Shown in pieces: positions 25,101 to 39,119 of a stretch of 64,000 bases of DNA; position 1 is the stretch's first letter; the number at the start of each line of letters is the position of its first letter. Under the pieces are notes generated by a model. That model did not search any database. It was given only the letters and a program-made list of their open reading frames with translations, and was not told where the DNA came from. Both the position numbers and the translations under genes were made by a program. The DNA is from Syngnathus acus. Taxonomy: Eukaryota > Chordata > Actinopteri > Syngnathiformes > Syngnathidae. The stretch lies in NCBI RefSeq assembly GCF_901709675.1, contig NC_051108.1, positions 744,001-808,000 on the forward strand. Reading direction: 5' to 3'.

Positions 25101-25167
25101 GGAACGCGTCATTAAAAGCCGTGTTTACACATTCTCGCCCCTCACCTGCCGCTACGTCGTCTGCCAT
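22138..25167 (-). CDS. eif2b4: Translation initiation factor eIF2B subunit delta
   Basis: Starts with a 22-base exon (25146-25167, MADDVAA) and ends [21 protein letters not shown] before the stop at 22138-22140. The N-terminal region is low-complexity and Lys-rich ([20 protein letters not shown]), typical of the delta subunit. The conserved core follows: [95 protein letters not shown] and [20 protein letters not shown]. These belong to the eIF2B alpha/beta/delta regulatory fold (Rossmann-like). The protein is part of the cytosolic decamer that exchanges GDP for GTP on eIF2, and it takes part in sensing phosphorylated eIF2 in the integrated stress response. Human mutations cause vanishing white matter disease. 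Confidence 0.97.
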
Positions 25168-25182
25168 CTTTGCGGGTTGCGT

Positions 25183-25230
25183 CTTACTTCCGCTTCGGCG
25201 CAGAAGGGGCGCGCCTCACTTCCGCTTCAG
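25183..25230 (-). promoter_or_regulatory. eif2b4: Paired ETS sites at the eif2b4 promoter
   Basis: ACTTCCG occurs at 25186-25192 and 25218-25224, that is GCGGAAGT on the minus strand, within 60 bases of the eif2b4 start. Such ETS/GABPA pairs are common near housekeeping start sites. No TATA box was seen. Confidence 0.55.
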
Positions 25231-26345
25231 CGAAGAAAGGGACGCAAAACGTGTGTCGCCCTCTGCTGCAGCAGCTGCGCAGTACAACTTGTAAGCTTTT
25301 TGTCGCATTAACAGCAGGATGCGTTGTTTATATCTCTTTTATTTGCAGTATTTATAGTAATATTCGTGAAAAAATACATGAATTCAAACATAAAGGGCAA
25401 AAAGAGCTTGAAAATGTTAGCGTTACACAGTTGCATGGAAAACCTGGTCGTTGAATCACAAGGTACGGCATCCGAGAAAGCTCAATTCTAAGAGTAAACA
25501 AAAGCGCGACTTTGACAACTTGGAGAAAAGTGCCTTGACGATACACCACCGTATTGCGTATACAATAGTAGCCCTATTATTAAGGCATGTGTTTGAATTT
25601 AGTTAGCTGTAAAATGTTCATTGATAACAAAAAGTATCACTTTGAGACTTGTCCAACTACAACCACGCCTGTACATGTTAATGAGCTCGAATGGTTGAGT
25701 GTTCCTGGGGAAATGCGCCGTCTGGTGGTCACACTGTATATCGTCGATGGAGCCCAGGGGGAACGCCCACTTCGGCTTTCATGCACTTTTAATTTTATGT
25801 TTTGCCTTTCGTGCACTATGGTCACACATGCTTTTCATCCTGCTTTTGTACCTGACACAGCTTTGAGTTTCAAACTTGATCATTTTTTTCATCTGAATTC
25901 ATTTGGACATTGTTCTCACTTCTTGTGACTGAATGAGCAAGAGTCCCAGATGTCAGTTGATGTTCAATGAGAATCACTGAATGTGGTTTTGCAAAGATAA
26001 TAACATTGCGTGTTGATGGCCTTTTGGGACATCCGCAAATATTTGTGTCGGGTGGTCTCACTTAGTGGCATTTACGGAATGCTGACAAGCATTTCCTGTT
26101 TCCTGTCCGTCCAGGAAATGGTGGACTTGCATCTCTGACTGCAGCGGGCCATCCCCGACGTTATCTTCCAGATGCACTTTGGGCCTTGTCGGAGAGAAGT
26201 CAAAATGCTTCCTAGGGCCAAATGTTGTCCTCAGCGATGTCCTTCCTCTGCTCGGTCGCTCAGAGCAAAATTTGATCAGGAAAGTGCAAATCTGCAGCGA
26301 TCGGCACACAAATAGTAATCGGCAGCTGTGGTGACAAGAGCGTAT
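25231..26345. other. Intergenic gap between eif2b4 and blk
   Basis: About 1.1 kb of mostly AT-rich DNA with no recognised exon or RNA gene. It separates a human 2p23-type block from a human 8p23-type block. Confidence 0.5.
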
Positions 26346-26351
26346 TTTATT
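26346..26351 (-). terminator. blk: Polyadenylation signal of blk
   Basis: AATAAA on the minus strand lies only 22 bases beyond the blk stop codon. If used, the 3' UTR would be under 60 bases. Confidence 0.4.
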
Positions 26352-26373
26352 GTTGTGCGTACTAGTTGTGGCT

Positions 26374-28879
<2,506 letters not shown>

Positions 28880-28894
28880 CCTGAATCACAATGC

Positions 28895-28896
28895 TC

Positions 28897-28927
<31 letters not shown>

Positions 28928-28967
28928 CTTTTCTTTTCTTTTCTTTTCTTTTTTTTCTTTTTCTTTG
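28895..28967. repeat. (CTTTT)n pentamer tract at the blk 5' end
   Basis: About 70 bases of CTTTT units begin 16 bases upstream of the blk start codon; in the blk sense direction they read (AAAAG)n, a pure purine tract. If the 5' UTR is contiguous here it would be transcribed. Confidence 0.9.
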
Positions 28968-29086
28968 TCCAAACGAGCGCATTGGACGTGCGAGCGTACT
29001 CACTCGACTCCAGCTCGTCGCCGGCGTCTTTTCTGCTCTGTCCAAAGTCCCTCTTGGCTCTTCTTGCCGCTATCATGATGAAGACC

Positions 29087-29134
29087 TCCGTCCGTCCGTC
29101 CGTCCGTCCGTCCGTCCGTCCGTCCGTCCGTCCG
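29087..29134. repeat. (CCGT)n tetranucleotide microsatellite
   Basis: About twelve CCGT units upstream of blk. Confidence 0.9.
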
Positions 29135-29141
29135 CCCGCCT

Positions 29142-30516
29142 CCCTTGGGCGGTGAGGCGCCCTCATTAACTGGCTTCACAAGACTGAAAGTCTACACACC
29201 CCTGCCGCCACATTTTTGAAAACCACGCTCCACCATTTCTAAGCAAACATCTACAACTAGAGAATTTTGTGCAAACACTGATTGCATCTAACGTGCTAAA
29301 CGTGCACTGCTTCTGAATTAACTGACCGCTAGAGGGCGTAACAGGCAGCGGCGAACTCCTCCGAGAGAACCCGGACTCTTATTTTTGACCCCTGCAAAAA
29401 AAAGTCGATATGGCGAGAACTGAGCCTGTCATGCTTTGCGAGTGACGACGAGCAACCATGAGGTCATTCGGTAAGTGGAGGGAACAATTCATCTTACAAC
29501 AGCGGAGGAAATGTTTGCTTCCTATCTGCTTGTGCTGAGGGGTGGATGGAACCCACGTGGGGGGGATATTGCTCCACCGGGCCACACTTCACAGAGTTTT
29601 CTCGGGACCACCTGCAAATGTGTGTGTGATTCATACACACTTACTCAGCGCAGGTGCACGGCGAGTGTTATCAAGTCCGGCCCGGTTTACTAACTCCTTT
29701 TCCTCATTGCATTTTTTGGCCGCGGCGACTTTTTCAGGGAGCTTGTTTTGTTCCCAAGAACGGCGTTGGCTGGCTGGCTGGCTGGCTCGGGGGTCCCCAG
29801 CCTTGGCATCCTGCCTGCAGGAGCCTCCCAAGTGGCCCCACAGGATAACCTCAACAACGGTGGGAAAGAAAGCCAGCCGGCCGGGACGGCCTCTGTAGAG
29901 CGCCTTGTTGTCCGGCACGAGTGCACGAAACATGACAAGAAAAGTCCAATGTTGCTTTTTGACATTGTCTAAGCGCAGCTGCGCCGAAAGTACCTTTCTC
30001 CCTTCCGAGTGGCGTCCGTCCGCCCGCCCGCCCGCCCACAAATGTATACGTCCACTTCCTGGTTGAGCTTCCTGCCAGCCAGCCAGCGTGGGAACCTTTC
30101 GTGGCCTGTGTCACACACGGAAGTGATGAGAAGCTCCCGAGGAGACAAAGCGCTTGTCAATGAGGAACAATGAGGAGAACATTGAGCGGGTGAGCGGGCG
30201 AGCGGCCGTCACTCACCTCGGACGGTGGAGGGAGGGAGACCTTGGAGAAAGTGCGGGTGTTGCTGGGCAGCTGTTGGTGCCCCCCCCTCCCCCCGGCATC
30301 ACATCTCCCTTTCATGATTGTGCTGCCGGATGACTCTTCCAGCGTTTGTTGTGCAAGTGCAGGTGCTTCCTCAGCAACTTTGTCTTTTCCTTTCTTCGTC
30401 ATTTCTTCAACTCTCAGAGTCCCACTTGCATCCATCCATCCACCCACACTTGAAGCAAAGACAACTTTTTTCTTTTTGAAATTATGATTGAAAAACGAAT
30501 GAGTGTTAAAGTGCAT
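29142..30516. other. Intergenic region upstream of blk
   Basis: No confident exon. It may hold non-coding 5' exons of blk, but no start or splice pair could be proven. A GGCT repeat lies at about 29768-29787 and CCGC/CCCG repeats near 30016-30037. The long open frames here on both strands are in low-complexity DNA. Confidence 0.4.
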
Positions 30517-30522
30517 TTTATT
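30517..30522 (-). terminator. rp1l1: Polyadenylation signal of rp1l1
   Basis: AATAAA on the minus strand, 254 bases after the rp1l1 stop codon. A (GGCC)n palindromic run lies nearby at 30571-30589. Confidence 0.5.
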
Positions 30523-30776
30523 TGACAGACATTTGAGTGGCGGTTCCATGCAGCTGCCGCTTGTGGACATTTGGCCGGCCGGCCGGCCGCCCGTCCGGCC
30601 ATCGTCACGTTCTTCTGCTCCACTAATGTCGGCTAATTGCGATCTTCGTGTTAACCTTTTGAAGTTAACTAGAAAATCTACGGTTTTATCTTCTGGAGTA
30701 TTTTAAAGGGGGTCGACGTGTTTCACAAAGCAGAAAAACTAAAACAGGTCTCGGTCGGCCGCGATAGGAGATGAAG

Positions 30777-33700
30777 TTACGCGTCGGAATCTTCGGCGTC
30801 TGCGTCGACGCCGTCTTCAGACCCGCCGGCGACGTGATTTATACCAGTATTTACCCTCAGTGTTGTCGGTTCTTCATCGGGTTCTTGACGGGCCGCCTGG
30901 CCTGGGCTGATGTCCCGCTCCTGGCTTTTCTCCTCACACGCCTCGCTGTCGTCAGACTCCGCCTCGTCCTCGCCGTCGGCGGACTCGGCTCCTCGCTCTT
31001 CGTTTTCAGACGCCTCCAAGGTTTGTCTGCTTGTTTCCTCCTCCTCACCGTGGTCATCTCCCTTTGGTCGGTCTTCCTTTTCAGTTCCAGGCTGGACCGA
31101 CTCGTCCGGATCATCGCGGTCGGTCGCCTCGTGTTCTTGGTTCTCTTTTTCTGATGTTCCCTCGTCGTCCTCGTCTTCTACGTCTTCATTTTCTGCTCCC
31201 TGGTCCATCCCATCTTCCAGATCTTTGTCAGCGTCCACCTGGGGTTCTTCCTCTTTTCCATCCTCATCTTGATGCTCTTCTCCCGTTTGGTGGTGTTGCT
31301 GGCTTTCTGCTCCACTCAGGTCATCTGGCTCTTCAGTGTTTGTCACCTCAGACTCCTCCTCACTCTGATGATCTTTGAAGGCTTCATCATCCCGGGACAC
31401 ACTCCCTGGCCCGTCGCTGCCATCCACGTCTTCTTCTCCAGCAGCCTCTGTGGAATCTCCATCCATTGCTGTTTTCTGGTCCTTTTCTCCATGCTCCTCC
31501 TCGGGTTCCGCTTCTGGCTCTTCAAACTCTTTCGCATCTGCATCTTGATCTTCAGCGATGTTCTCCGATTCATTTTCAGACAAGGCCTTCTCCTGCTTGG
31601 CGCCTTCTTCTTCTTCTTCTTCTTCGTCGGCATCCTCACCTTCTTCGCCACTGTCATCCACACCTCCGTCTTCTTGCTGTTCGCCGGTGACATCTTCACA
31701 AGTGGCCTCATCGGATGTGACGTTGTCGTCCGGCTCTTCCTCTGCATCTTCTCCATTGTCAGTTGTTAGCGCAGGATCTTCTTCTGCTGACTTGTCTTCT
31801 TCAACTCCAGTGGTCTCCTCTGTTCCTCCAGCCTCGTTCTCCGCCATCCTTTTGTCTTCTTCCTCTTCTTCTTCTTCAGTTGGCACATTTGTTTGCTCAT
31901 GGAACGTGTCTGCCAAGCCGCCATCACGTTCATCTCCACTGGTGGCAGGCGTCTCCTCTTCTTTCAGATCTTTGTCCTCCTCTGATTCGGATCCAGCCGT
32001 GGCTGCCTCTTCAGCATCGTCATCGGTCGTCACGGCATCTTTTGCAGCGTCCTGATCTTCAGCAGCTGCATCCTCATTTTCATCTCCTCCACTTGTTTGG
32101 GCATCTCCTTCCTCTTCCTCTTCGGGTTCCTGTCCGCTAGCATCTTCAACTGCTGTGGCGTCATCGCTGTTTTCATCTTCTGCAGCTTCCTCATCGCTAT
32201 CAGCTCCAAGCTCCTTCTCATCTCCACGTGCGGGAGGAGTCTCGTCTTCTTCACCTTCCTCGGAGGCTGCACCTTCATCCTCGATGGTTTGGGAAACCTC
32301 GTCACTCGTGAGCTCTTCTCCTGCGGCATCCTCCTTTTCATTCTCGGCGCCGCTCGTGGCAGGAGTCTCCTCTTGACTCTCATCTTGGTGTTCACTCATG
32401 GCCCTGTCAGCAGCTTCTTGTGTGGCCTCTTCATCTTGGGAGGTTTCAGGAACCTCCTCACTCGCCATCATCTCATTTCCAGCATCATTATTTTCATCTG
32501 CCCCCTCCTGGTCTTCTCCTGCCTCCTCCTCCTCTTCACGTTCACTTGCGGCGAGCACAAGCACTGCGTCTTCATCTTCTTTGCTAGCAAGCTCATCATC
32601 TGTGTTTGCTTCCTCGTTTGAGTTCTTCACGGTGGCTGCATCGTCATCGTCGTCTTCGTCCTCGACTCGCTCCTCCTCCTCCTCCTCCATATTGTTAGCG
32701 GACTCTTCGTTCTCATGGCTACCTGCAGCAGGAGCTTCCTCCTCACCATCAACTCCTCCTTCTTCCTCGGACTCCTGCTGACTTGCGAGTTCTGCCGTGG
32801 CGGCCTCTTGTGCCGCACCTTCATCTTCTGCAGGAGCCTCCTCACCATCAACTGCTCCTTCTTCATCTTCCTCGGACTCTTGCTGACTTGTGAGTTCTGC
32901 CGCGGCGGCCTCTTGTGCCGCACCTTCATCTTCTGCAGGAGCTTCCTCCTCATCATCAACTTCTCCTTCTTCCTCGGACTCTTGCTGACTTGCGAGTTCT
33001 GCTGCGGCGGCCTCTTGTGCCGCACCTTCATCTTCCGCAGGAGCCTCCTCACCATCAACTGCTCCTTCTTCCTCGAACTCCTGCCGACTTGCGAGTTCTG
33101 CCGCGGCGGCCTCTTGTGCCCCACCTTCATCTTCTGCAGGAGCCTCCTCACCATCAACTGCTCCTTCTCCTTCTTCCTCGGACTCCTGCTGACTTGCAAG
33201 TTCTGTCGCGGCGGCCTCTTGTGCCGCACCTTCATCTTCTGCAGCAGCTTCCTCCTCATCATCAACAACTTCTCCTTCTTCCTCGGACTCCTGCTGACTT
33301 GCAAGTTCTGCCGCGGCGGCCTCTTGTGCCGCACCTTCATCTTCCGCAGCAGCTTGCTCCTCCTCATCATCAACTTCTCCTTCTTCCTCGGACTCCTGCT
33401 GACTTGCAAGTTCTGCCGCGGCGGCCTCTTGTGCCGCACCTTCATCTTCTGCAGGAGCTTCGTCTTCACCATCAACTCCTCCTTCTTCATCTTCCTCGGT
33501 CTCCTGCTGACTTGCGGCTTCTGCTGCGGCGGCCTCTTGTGCCGCACCTTCATCTTCTGCAGGAGCCTCCTCCTCACCATCAACTTCTCCTTCTTCATCT
33601 TCCTCGGACTCCTGCCGACTTGCGGGTTCTGCTGCACCTTCATCTTCTGCAGGAGCTTCCTCCTCACCATCAACTCCTCCTTCTTCAACTTCCTCAGACT

Positions 33701-36700
33701 CCTGCTGACTTGCGAGTTCAGCCGCGGCCGCACCTTTGTCTTCTGCAGCAGCTTGCTCTACATTGTCACCAGTGACCTCATCATCGGGATTTGAGTCCTT
33801 AACGGTGGAAGCGCCGTCGCTCTGATCTTCTTCTGGTTCTTCAGCGGCGGGTTCCTTTGTTTCCTCTTCAGCCGCGTGGCTTTCAGCGCCTCCGAGCGAA
33901 AGCTCACGCTCGTCACTTTCTTTGTCTTCCGCTGTTTCTTGAAGAGCGTGCTGGAGGATCTGTCCGACCAGTGTCGCTGCTGCTGCTGCTGCTTTGGTTT
34001 CACTGTTGGCCAGACAATGGTTCTTCTTGCCGCACGATTCGCACGGGCAGTCGTCGTCGTCTTCACCGCGCTGGTCACTGACGACGCTGCCGACGCTGCC
34101 GCTGGCCGCCGAATCGTCGCTTATCTGCGAGCGTTTGGTTTTCATCCTCAGCCTTCGTCTCCTCTCGTTGGTGGAAGGTCTGGACTTTGGTTCTTGGGGA
34201 GGTCTGGGCAGAGCCGCCCCACCTTTCATCTTGTCCAATTCTTTGCTAATGCTGCTTTGGATGCGCCGGCGGATCTCGTCCTTGAGCTCGCCCATCATCC
34301 CGTCCAGCTGCTGGTCGTCGCCGTGAACCTTCCAGCGCTCTTTGAACTCGCTCGTGGCGTCGACGTAATGAGTCAAAAACTGCTTTTCGATTTTGGTGAG
34401 TAAACCGAGGACCCACGCGGGATCGGGGTCGTGAGGTCGCTGTTTGCCGGACCGGAGCTGACTCCGAGACGTCTCGTCCGGTTCGGAGCTCTCGCTCGAG
34501 GCCGGCGGGCTGTCGCACGGTTCTCTCGGCGCGTCGTGACCCGGAATGGTCTCGTTGGGCTCCGGCTCCTCCTCGGGGCTGGCCGTTTGTTCTTCTTCTC
34601 GGTGGACTTTCCTGCCGTCGCTGCTCTTCCCGGAACCCGTGGAGCCGCTGTTGACGTCGATGCCGGACGACGATCCCTGATGAAAGTCCTTGTCGGAGTG
34701 CCGGTCGGGCTCGTTGGGCGCCGGGTCGCAAAGCCACAGAGAGCCGAGAATCTCCAGCAGCGCTTTGTAGCGTTGCGGTTTCTCATCGGCGTTTTTGGGA
34801 TCGCCGTCGAGCTTGGCCAGGCAATCGAAAAGACCCGCGGCCGAAGTGCTGAGTTTGCGTCCGTACGCGGGCGAGACCTCCGGCAAACTGTTGCATCGGT
34901 CCAGCTGGGGGTTGAGAAGAACTTTCATCACTTGCACCGAAGCGTGAAATAGCTCGGGGTCGGTTTCCCCGCGCCGATCCGACGCTTTGGTTTCCTCGTC
35001 CGTTTTGGGAGCGTCGGAAACGGCGCTCTCCTCATTCGGCCCGTTGATGTTCTTCTCAGGCGCCGCGGGGTCGGGTTCTTCCGCCACGTTGCCGGAGAAC
35101 TCCTCCATATCGAACTGTTCGCCGTCGGGCGGGATTTTATTCAGCCATTCGCTGACGACTTGGGTGGGGGAAGCGTTTGGCAGGCTGGACGGGACCAGGG
35201 CTTCGGCGTGGACGGCGTCTTCGGGAACCTGCTCAGAGTTCAAGTCTCCGTTGGCTGAAGCCTCACAAAGTTGAGGGATGACTTTTGCTTCTTCATCCAC
35301 CAAAACATCAGCAAGATGGGATTTGGCTGACGCGTTGATTTTTCTTCCCAGGATGTCAGATGTCGCTTCGAGTTCCGATTCCTCAACGGCCACCACGGGA
35401 AGGTCCGAGACATTTGACGCCGCGCTTTTGGTTCTTTTTTTGCTTCTTGAAGAGCGATCGGACTTGACCGACAGCGCGGCTCTGGTTTGCTGAATTCCCC
35501 CGAGCCTGCTCTTGTCGGAGATAATTGACGTCCTTGAAGATGCGGCTGACTTGTGTGCTCTCGTTTCACTTTCTTCACTTTGAGGTCGTCGAGACGATCT
35601 GGACGAGGACGAGACGAGAGACGTGTTATCGGTGTTGGAGACGTCTTCGGACCTCCCGGACTTGCTGCTCAGCGCTCTCTCCAAACTCTCATGGTTGTTG
35701 TTTTCGTGCACGGCGATGGAGGATTTTGACTTCGCTGATGTCATCGAGCGGGCAGATCTGGACGAAACGGCGCTCGGCGGCCTCTGAGTTGTTTCCGTTT
35801 GGTTTTCTGAATGCTCTTCCGAGGGAACCTCGCACGTCGCTACCGATAAGCTCGTCACGGTGGACTCAGCGGAAGCTTTGCTCGCCGGTCTCTCGGATTT
35901 AGTTTGGCTGGCTTTGGATGATGGAGAGCGCGCCGACGTTTTGGATTTTGTCGAAGTCACGGAGATGGCTGACTTTGTGGACAAGGAGCTGGCGGTTCTT
36001 TCCACCGTCGCGCAAGGTTCTAAGGCATCTTCTACCGACCTTTCTTCAGGTTCCTCGTCGTTCTCGGCGCGTTCTGAGCTTTCTTCGGCCGCTCTATCGA
36101 GTTCCGACTCTTTGGTTCTGGAAGACACCGACTGGCCGCAACTAACTTCTTCATTCTCAATTTCGATGCTGTGTTCACTCATCACCTCGGAAACTTCTTG
36201 CGATGTGATCGACAAGTCGCTGGAAGGTCTTTCCGCAGCGTTTTCCTCAGCTGAGATTTTGGATCGCCCCGACTTTCCCGATTTGGCAGACAGTTGACTT
36301 TGGCTTCTGCTCGGGACTTCTTCGGTGACCACCTCAGACACGTTCGATGTTTCCGAAGCGGGCGACTTTGGCCGACGACCTTCGGACGTGCGTTGGGACT
36401 TGGCGGACGGAGCTGATTTACTGGAGTGAACGGACAAGGAACTTATCGATACGCTCTCGCTGTGCGGGAAACCTTTGGATGCTGTCGATCTGGCGGAAAG
36501 CGCCGACTTTGCAGATTTGGCCGACGCCGCGCTGGGCGATCTTTCTGCAGAAACCAGCGACTGGATCGATTTGGCAGATGTGCAGCTTGACGCTCGTCCT
36601 CCCGTTGGCTCCCTTTCTTCATCCTCAGAACGGCGAGACTCGTCTTCTGCGGGAACATCATCGGGACATTGGGACTCACTTGAGCTGGCGCTCGTGGCTC

Positions 36701-39119
36701 TCTCGTTCATCTCGGGATGGTTCGACGTCACATTGGTCGATGGCTCTGACATCACACTGGGTTCCTTCTCGTCTTCCACCGATTGGATCGCACTCGATGG
36801 TCTTTCTTCAGCCGCCTCTGTGGATTCTCCACCGGCATCCATTTCTGAGGTTTTAGATTGTGTTGATCCGGCGCCGGAAGCTCTCGCCACCGGTACCTCC
36901 TCGGCGTCTCCATCGGCATTAGAAGAGGCCGCGTCGTCAACTTCAGAGGTTTTTCCAGATGTGGGTGTTCTCTGTCCAGTTGCGCTCTGACTTTGCTCCT
37001 CTTTGGCGTGCTGGTCCGGTCCGGACGTGGTTGAGGCATTTGAATGAGCTGACATGGCACTTTTGGATGGCTCCTCCTCTTCTCCGCCTTCTGGTTCCGC
37101 CTTCTGACTGACGTTTGCGTCACTCTCCCGTCTTGCCACGTCGCCCGTCTCCTCCGAGTCTGCTTCCTTCTCACTCGTTGAAGTTCCGCAGTGACACTTT
37201 TTGGATTTCTTCATCTTGCCGGAAGCGGAGGCCGACGATGATTTCCCGGCCGTATCTTGCGTGTCCTGGTCCCGGCGGATGGTGCAGTACTCCACGGTTT
37301 CCGACGCCTCCACGCACGTTTCTCGCTCCAGCACGTTTTCTTCGCTGGATCTTTGAGCCACGGTCTTCCTGGAGACCACCGTGTAGGAGGACGCGCTGGA
37401 GCTGGACGTCCGAACGCCGCAACTGTCTCCTTGCGTGCCTTCCGTGTTGCTCCAGATGTTGTAGCGGTGAGAATGGCGAGAGCAATGCGCGCGTCGTCGC
37501 CGGTACACCTCCACCGGCTCGCTGGTGGAAAAGTTCTCAGAACCCGAGCAGCTTCTGTCGCTCACCAATTCTTGAGGCCGCTCGCCGCCCCTGATGGAGG
37601 ACTTTCTCACTTCGGTGGACCAAAGTAAGGTTTCGTCGTTGTCCAGCCGAAAGCGCACTTTCATTTTCATGGACAAGCTGCCATCTTTGTTGACGCAAAC
37701 TTGTTTTTCCACATCGTCGTCGGTGGCGGGGAGAACGTCGTCTGCAGATTCCGTGCCGTCTGGAAGTGACTTCTCAGAAGATAGGTTTGCTTGAGCTTGA
37801 TTTGGTGCTAGAAGAGAAGGAACGAGTCAAATCAGGAGACCTTGTAGTACTTTTGCAGAGGTTTGTCTCCTACCTTCGTGGTTGCTTAACGGCGCTTCGG
37901 CGCTCAGCCTCGGCAGCTTGTCTTCGGCGCTTTTACGAAATCGCTCCAGAATGGAAGGGTGGGAAGGCTCCCGTCCCACGCACACCAGAACGTTGGGACA
38001 GTGCATGATGCTTGGAACATTTTCCACCTGCGACCAAACACAAAGAAGATGAGGTCCTGCAAATGGTAGGCGGCTTTATAAAGTCCTGGCCGACTGTTTC
38101 GGTATCTGCAATGACGTGACTTATAAAGAAAAAGAACAGTTGATGCTTTGGCTCCTCGTGCTGCTGAGTCCTGCTCATCCCTGCCAAAGATAAAGGTCTT
38201 AATCCGGGATAATCCGAGGAACCCTCACAGATGCTTAGTCAGCACAACCGCCAGCCGTCGTGACGAGAGATGCACACGTGCATTTGAAGTGAGACAAGAT
38301 GAGTCTTTTTAGGCTTTTGCCAAATCTCATCATCTCATAAAAACTCACAGGGACAACCTTGAGTTATTATTATTTGATTGTTTTTTTTTTCCAAGGAAAA
38401 ACAAATGGGGGGGGGTGTTTTTGGCTCCTTTGTATGGAAATGGTGCAGTACACGGTATTGACCACCAGAGGTCACTGTTTCACTTCATCCTTGACGTCTG
38501 TATTCATATTGCTGCACTCAAAGTCAATCAGTATTAAAAACTACCAGTATGGAATCAACACTCCTTTGCTGGTGTCACTCACTGGATGATGATGATGACT
38601 ATTACTTTTCATTTTGGACATATTTTACACGTGGCTTTATGTCCACAACACAATATTGCCACGCCCCAAGAATGAGGAAATGGAGGGAAAAAACAATGAT
38701 TCAGTCAGCAGTCCATCTGGCGAGCTTACCTTGTGTCCATCCAGGGTGTAGAGCCTCTTGACGTGGTACTGCAGGAGCTCCGAGACCTCCTCCAGGAACA
38801 GCCCGAAGCTCCTCGGGCCTTTGCTTCTGAGCACCACCGTCTTCCTGAGGGACGGCTCGCTGCTCTTGATCAGGACCAGCCTCTTGGTGCGAGGCGGGAG
38901 CTCGTCGGACCCGCTGCTCCGATGGTGCCGGTGGTAGGGACACAGAGGCAACACTTGCGAGTGTAGCGCCTCCAGGGCTCGGGCGTGTCTCCACTGGGAG
39001 CACAGGTAGCAAGCGGCGACCGCGTCAGGGTGGGGGATGCGGGGCAGCCTGCAGGTGGCGTACTTGTGGGAAGCGGGGACGGTGCTGAAGCACTGGAAGC
39101 TGCGTTTGTGGGAGGACAT
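30777..39119 (-). CDS. rp1l1: Retinitis pigmentosa 1-like 1 protein
   Basis: Three coding exons (38730-39119, 37874-38027, 30777-37807) give 2524 aa. Exon 1 ends and exon 2 begins inside a doublecortin domain (KRLVLIKSSEPSLRKTVVLR, LFLEEVSELLQYHVKRLYTL, CPNVLVCVGREP) that matches the second DCX of human RP1L1. The first DCX is not recognisable; only a CYLCS motif resembling its end remains. Exon 3 opens with CVNKDGSLSMKMKVRFRL and ETLLWS, diagnostic of RP1/RP1L1. A Ser-rich region follows (SAKSAKSALSARS type), then VSEWLNKIPPDGEQ, and a very acidic C-terminal half with tandem repeats. The protein is a photoreceptor axoneme component; synteny with sox7 and pinx1 favours RP1L1 over RP1. The Met at 39119 has a better context (GCAGCCATGT) than an in-frame Met nine codons upstream. 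Confidence 0.92.
32728..33713 (-). repeat. rp1l1: Acidic tandem repeat of rp1l1 (about ten units of 28-36 aa)
   Basis: Inside rp1l1 exon 3, units of the form ASQQESEEEGEVDDEEEAPA followed by EDEGAAQEAAAAEL recur ten times, with variable numbers of EE and AA. Terminal units are shorter. Human RP1L1 also carries a Glu-rich polymorphic repeat, but of 16 residues and different sequence. The repeat leaves long open frames on the other strand and in other frames; these are shadows. Confidence 0.9.
38200..38215 (+). promoter_or_regulatory. rp1l1: TAATCC pair in rp1l1 intron 1 (possible CRX/OTX site)
   Basis: TAATCC at 38200-38205 and again at 38210-38215, same orientation, ten bases apart, in the intron between exons 1 and 2 (38028-38729). 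TAATCC is the core bound by CRX and OTX2 in photoreceptors. A GGATTA also occurs upstream of the gene at 39441-39446. Function is inferred. Confidence 0.4.

Noticed and set aside
32728-33713. CRISPR-like array of regularly spaced repeats
   Set aside because: The repeats are coding units of rp1l1 without constant spacers, in a vertebrate genome.
32715-33794. 359-codon plus-strand frame of repeated Leu/Cys/Phe-rich units, and overlapping frames of 286 and 368 codons
   Set aside because: These are the other reading frames of the rp1l1 acidic repeat. Any tandem repeat with unit length divisible by three keeps several frames open. Units have no independent signal, and rp1l1 is strongly supported.
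30777-39119. RP1 rather than RP1L1
   Set aside because: Both share the DCX and CVNKDGS motifs, but placement beside sox7 and pinx1 and the acidic repeat-rich tail fit RP1L1.
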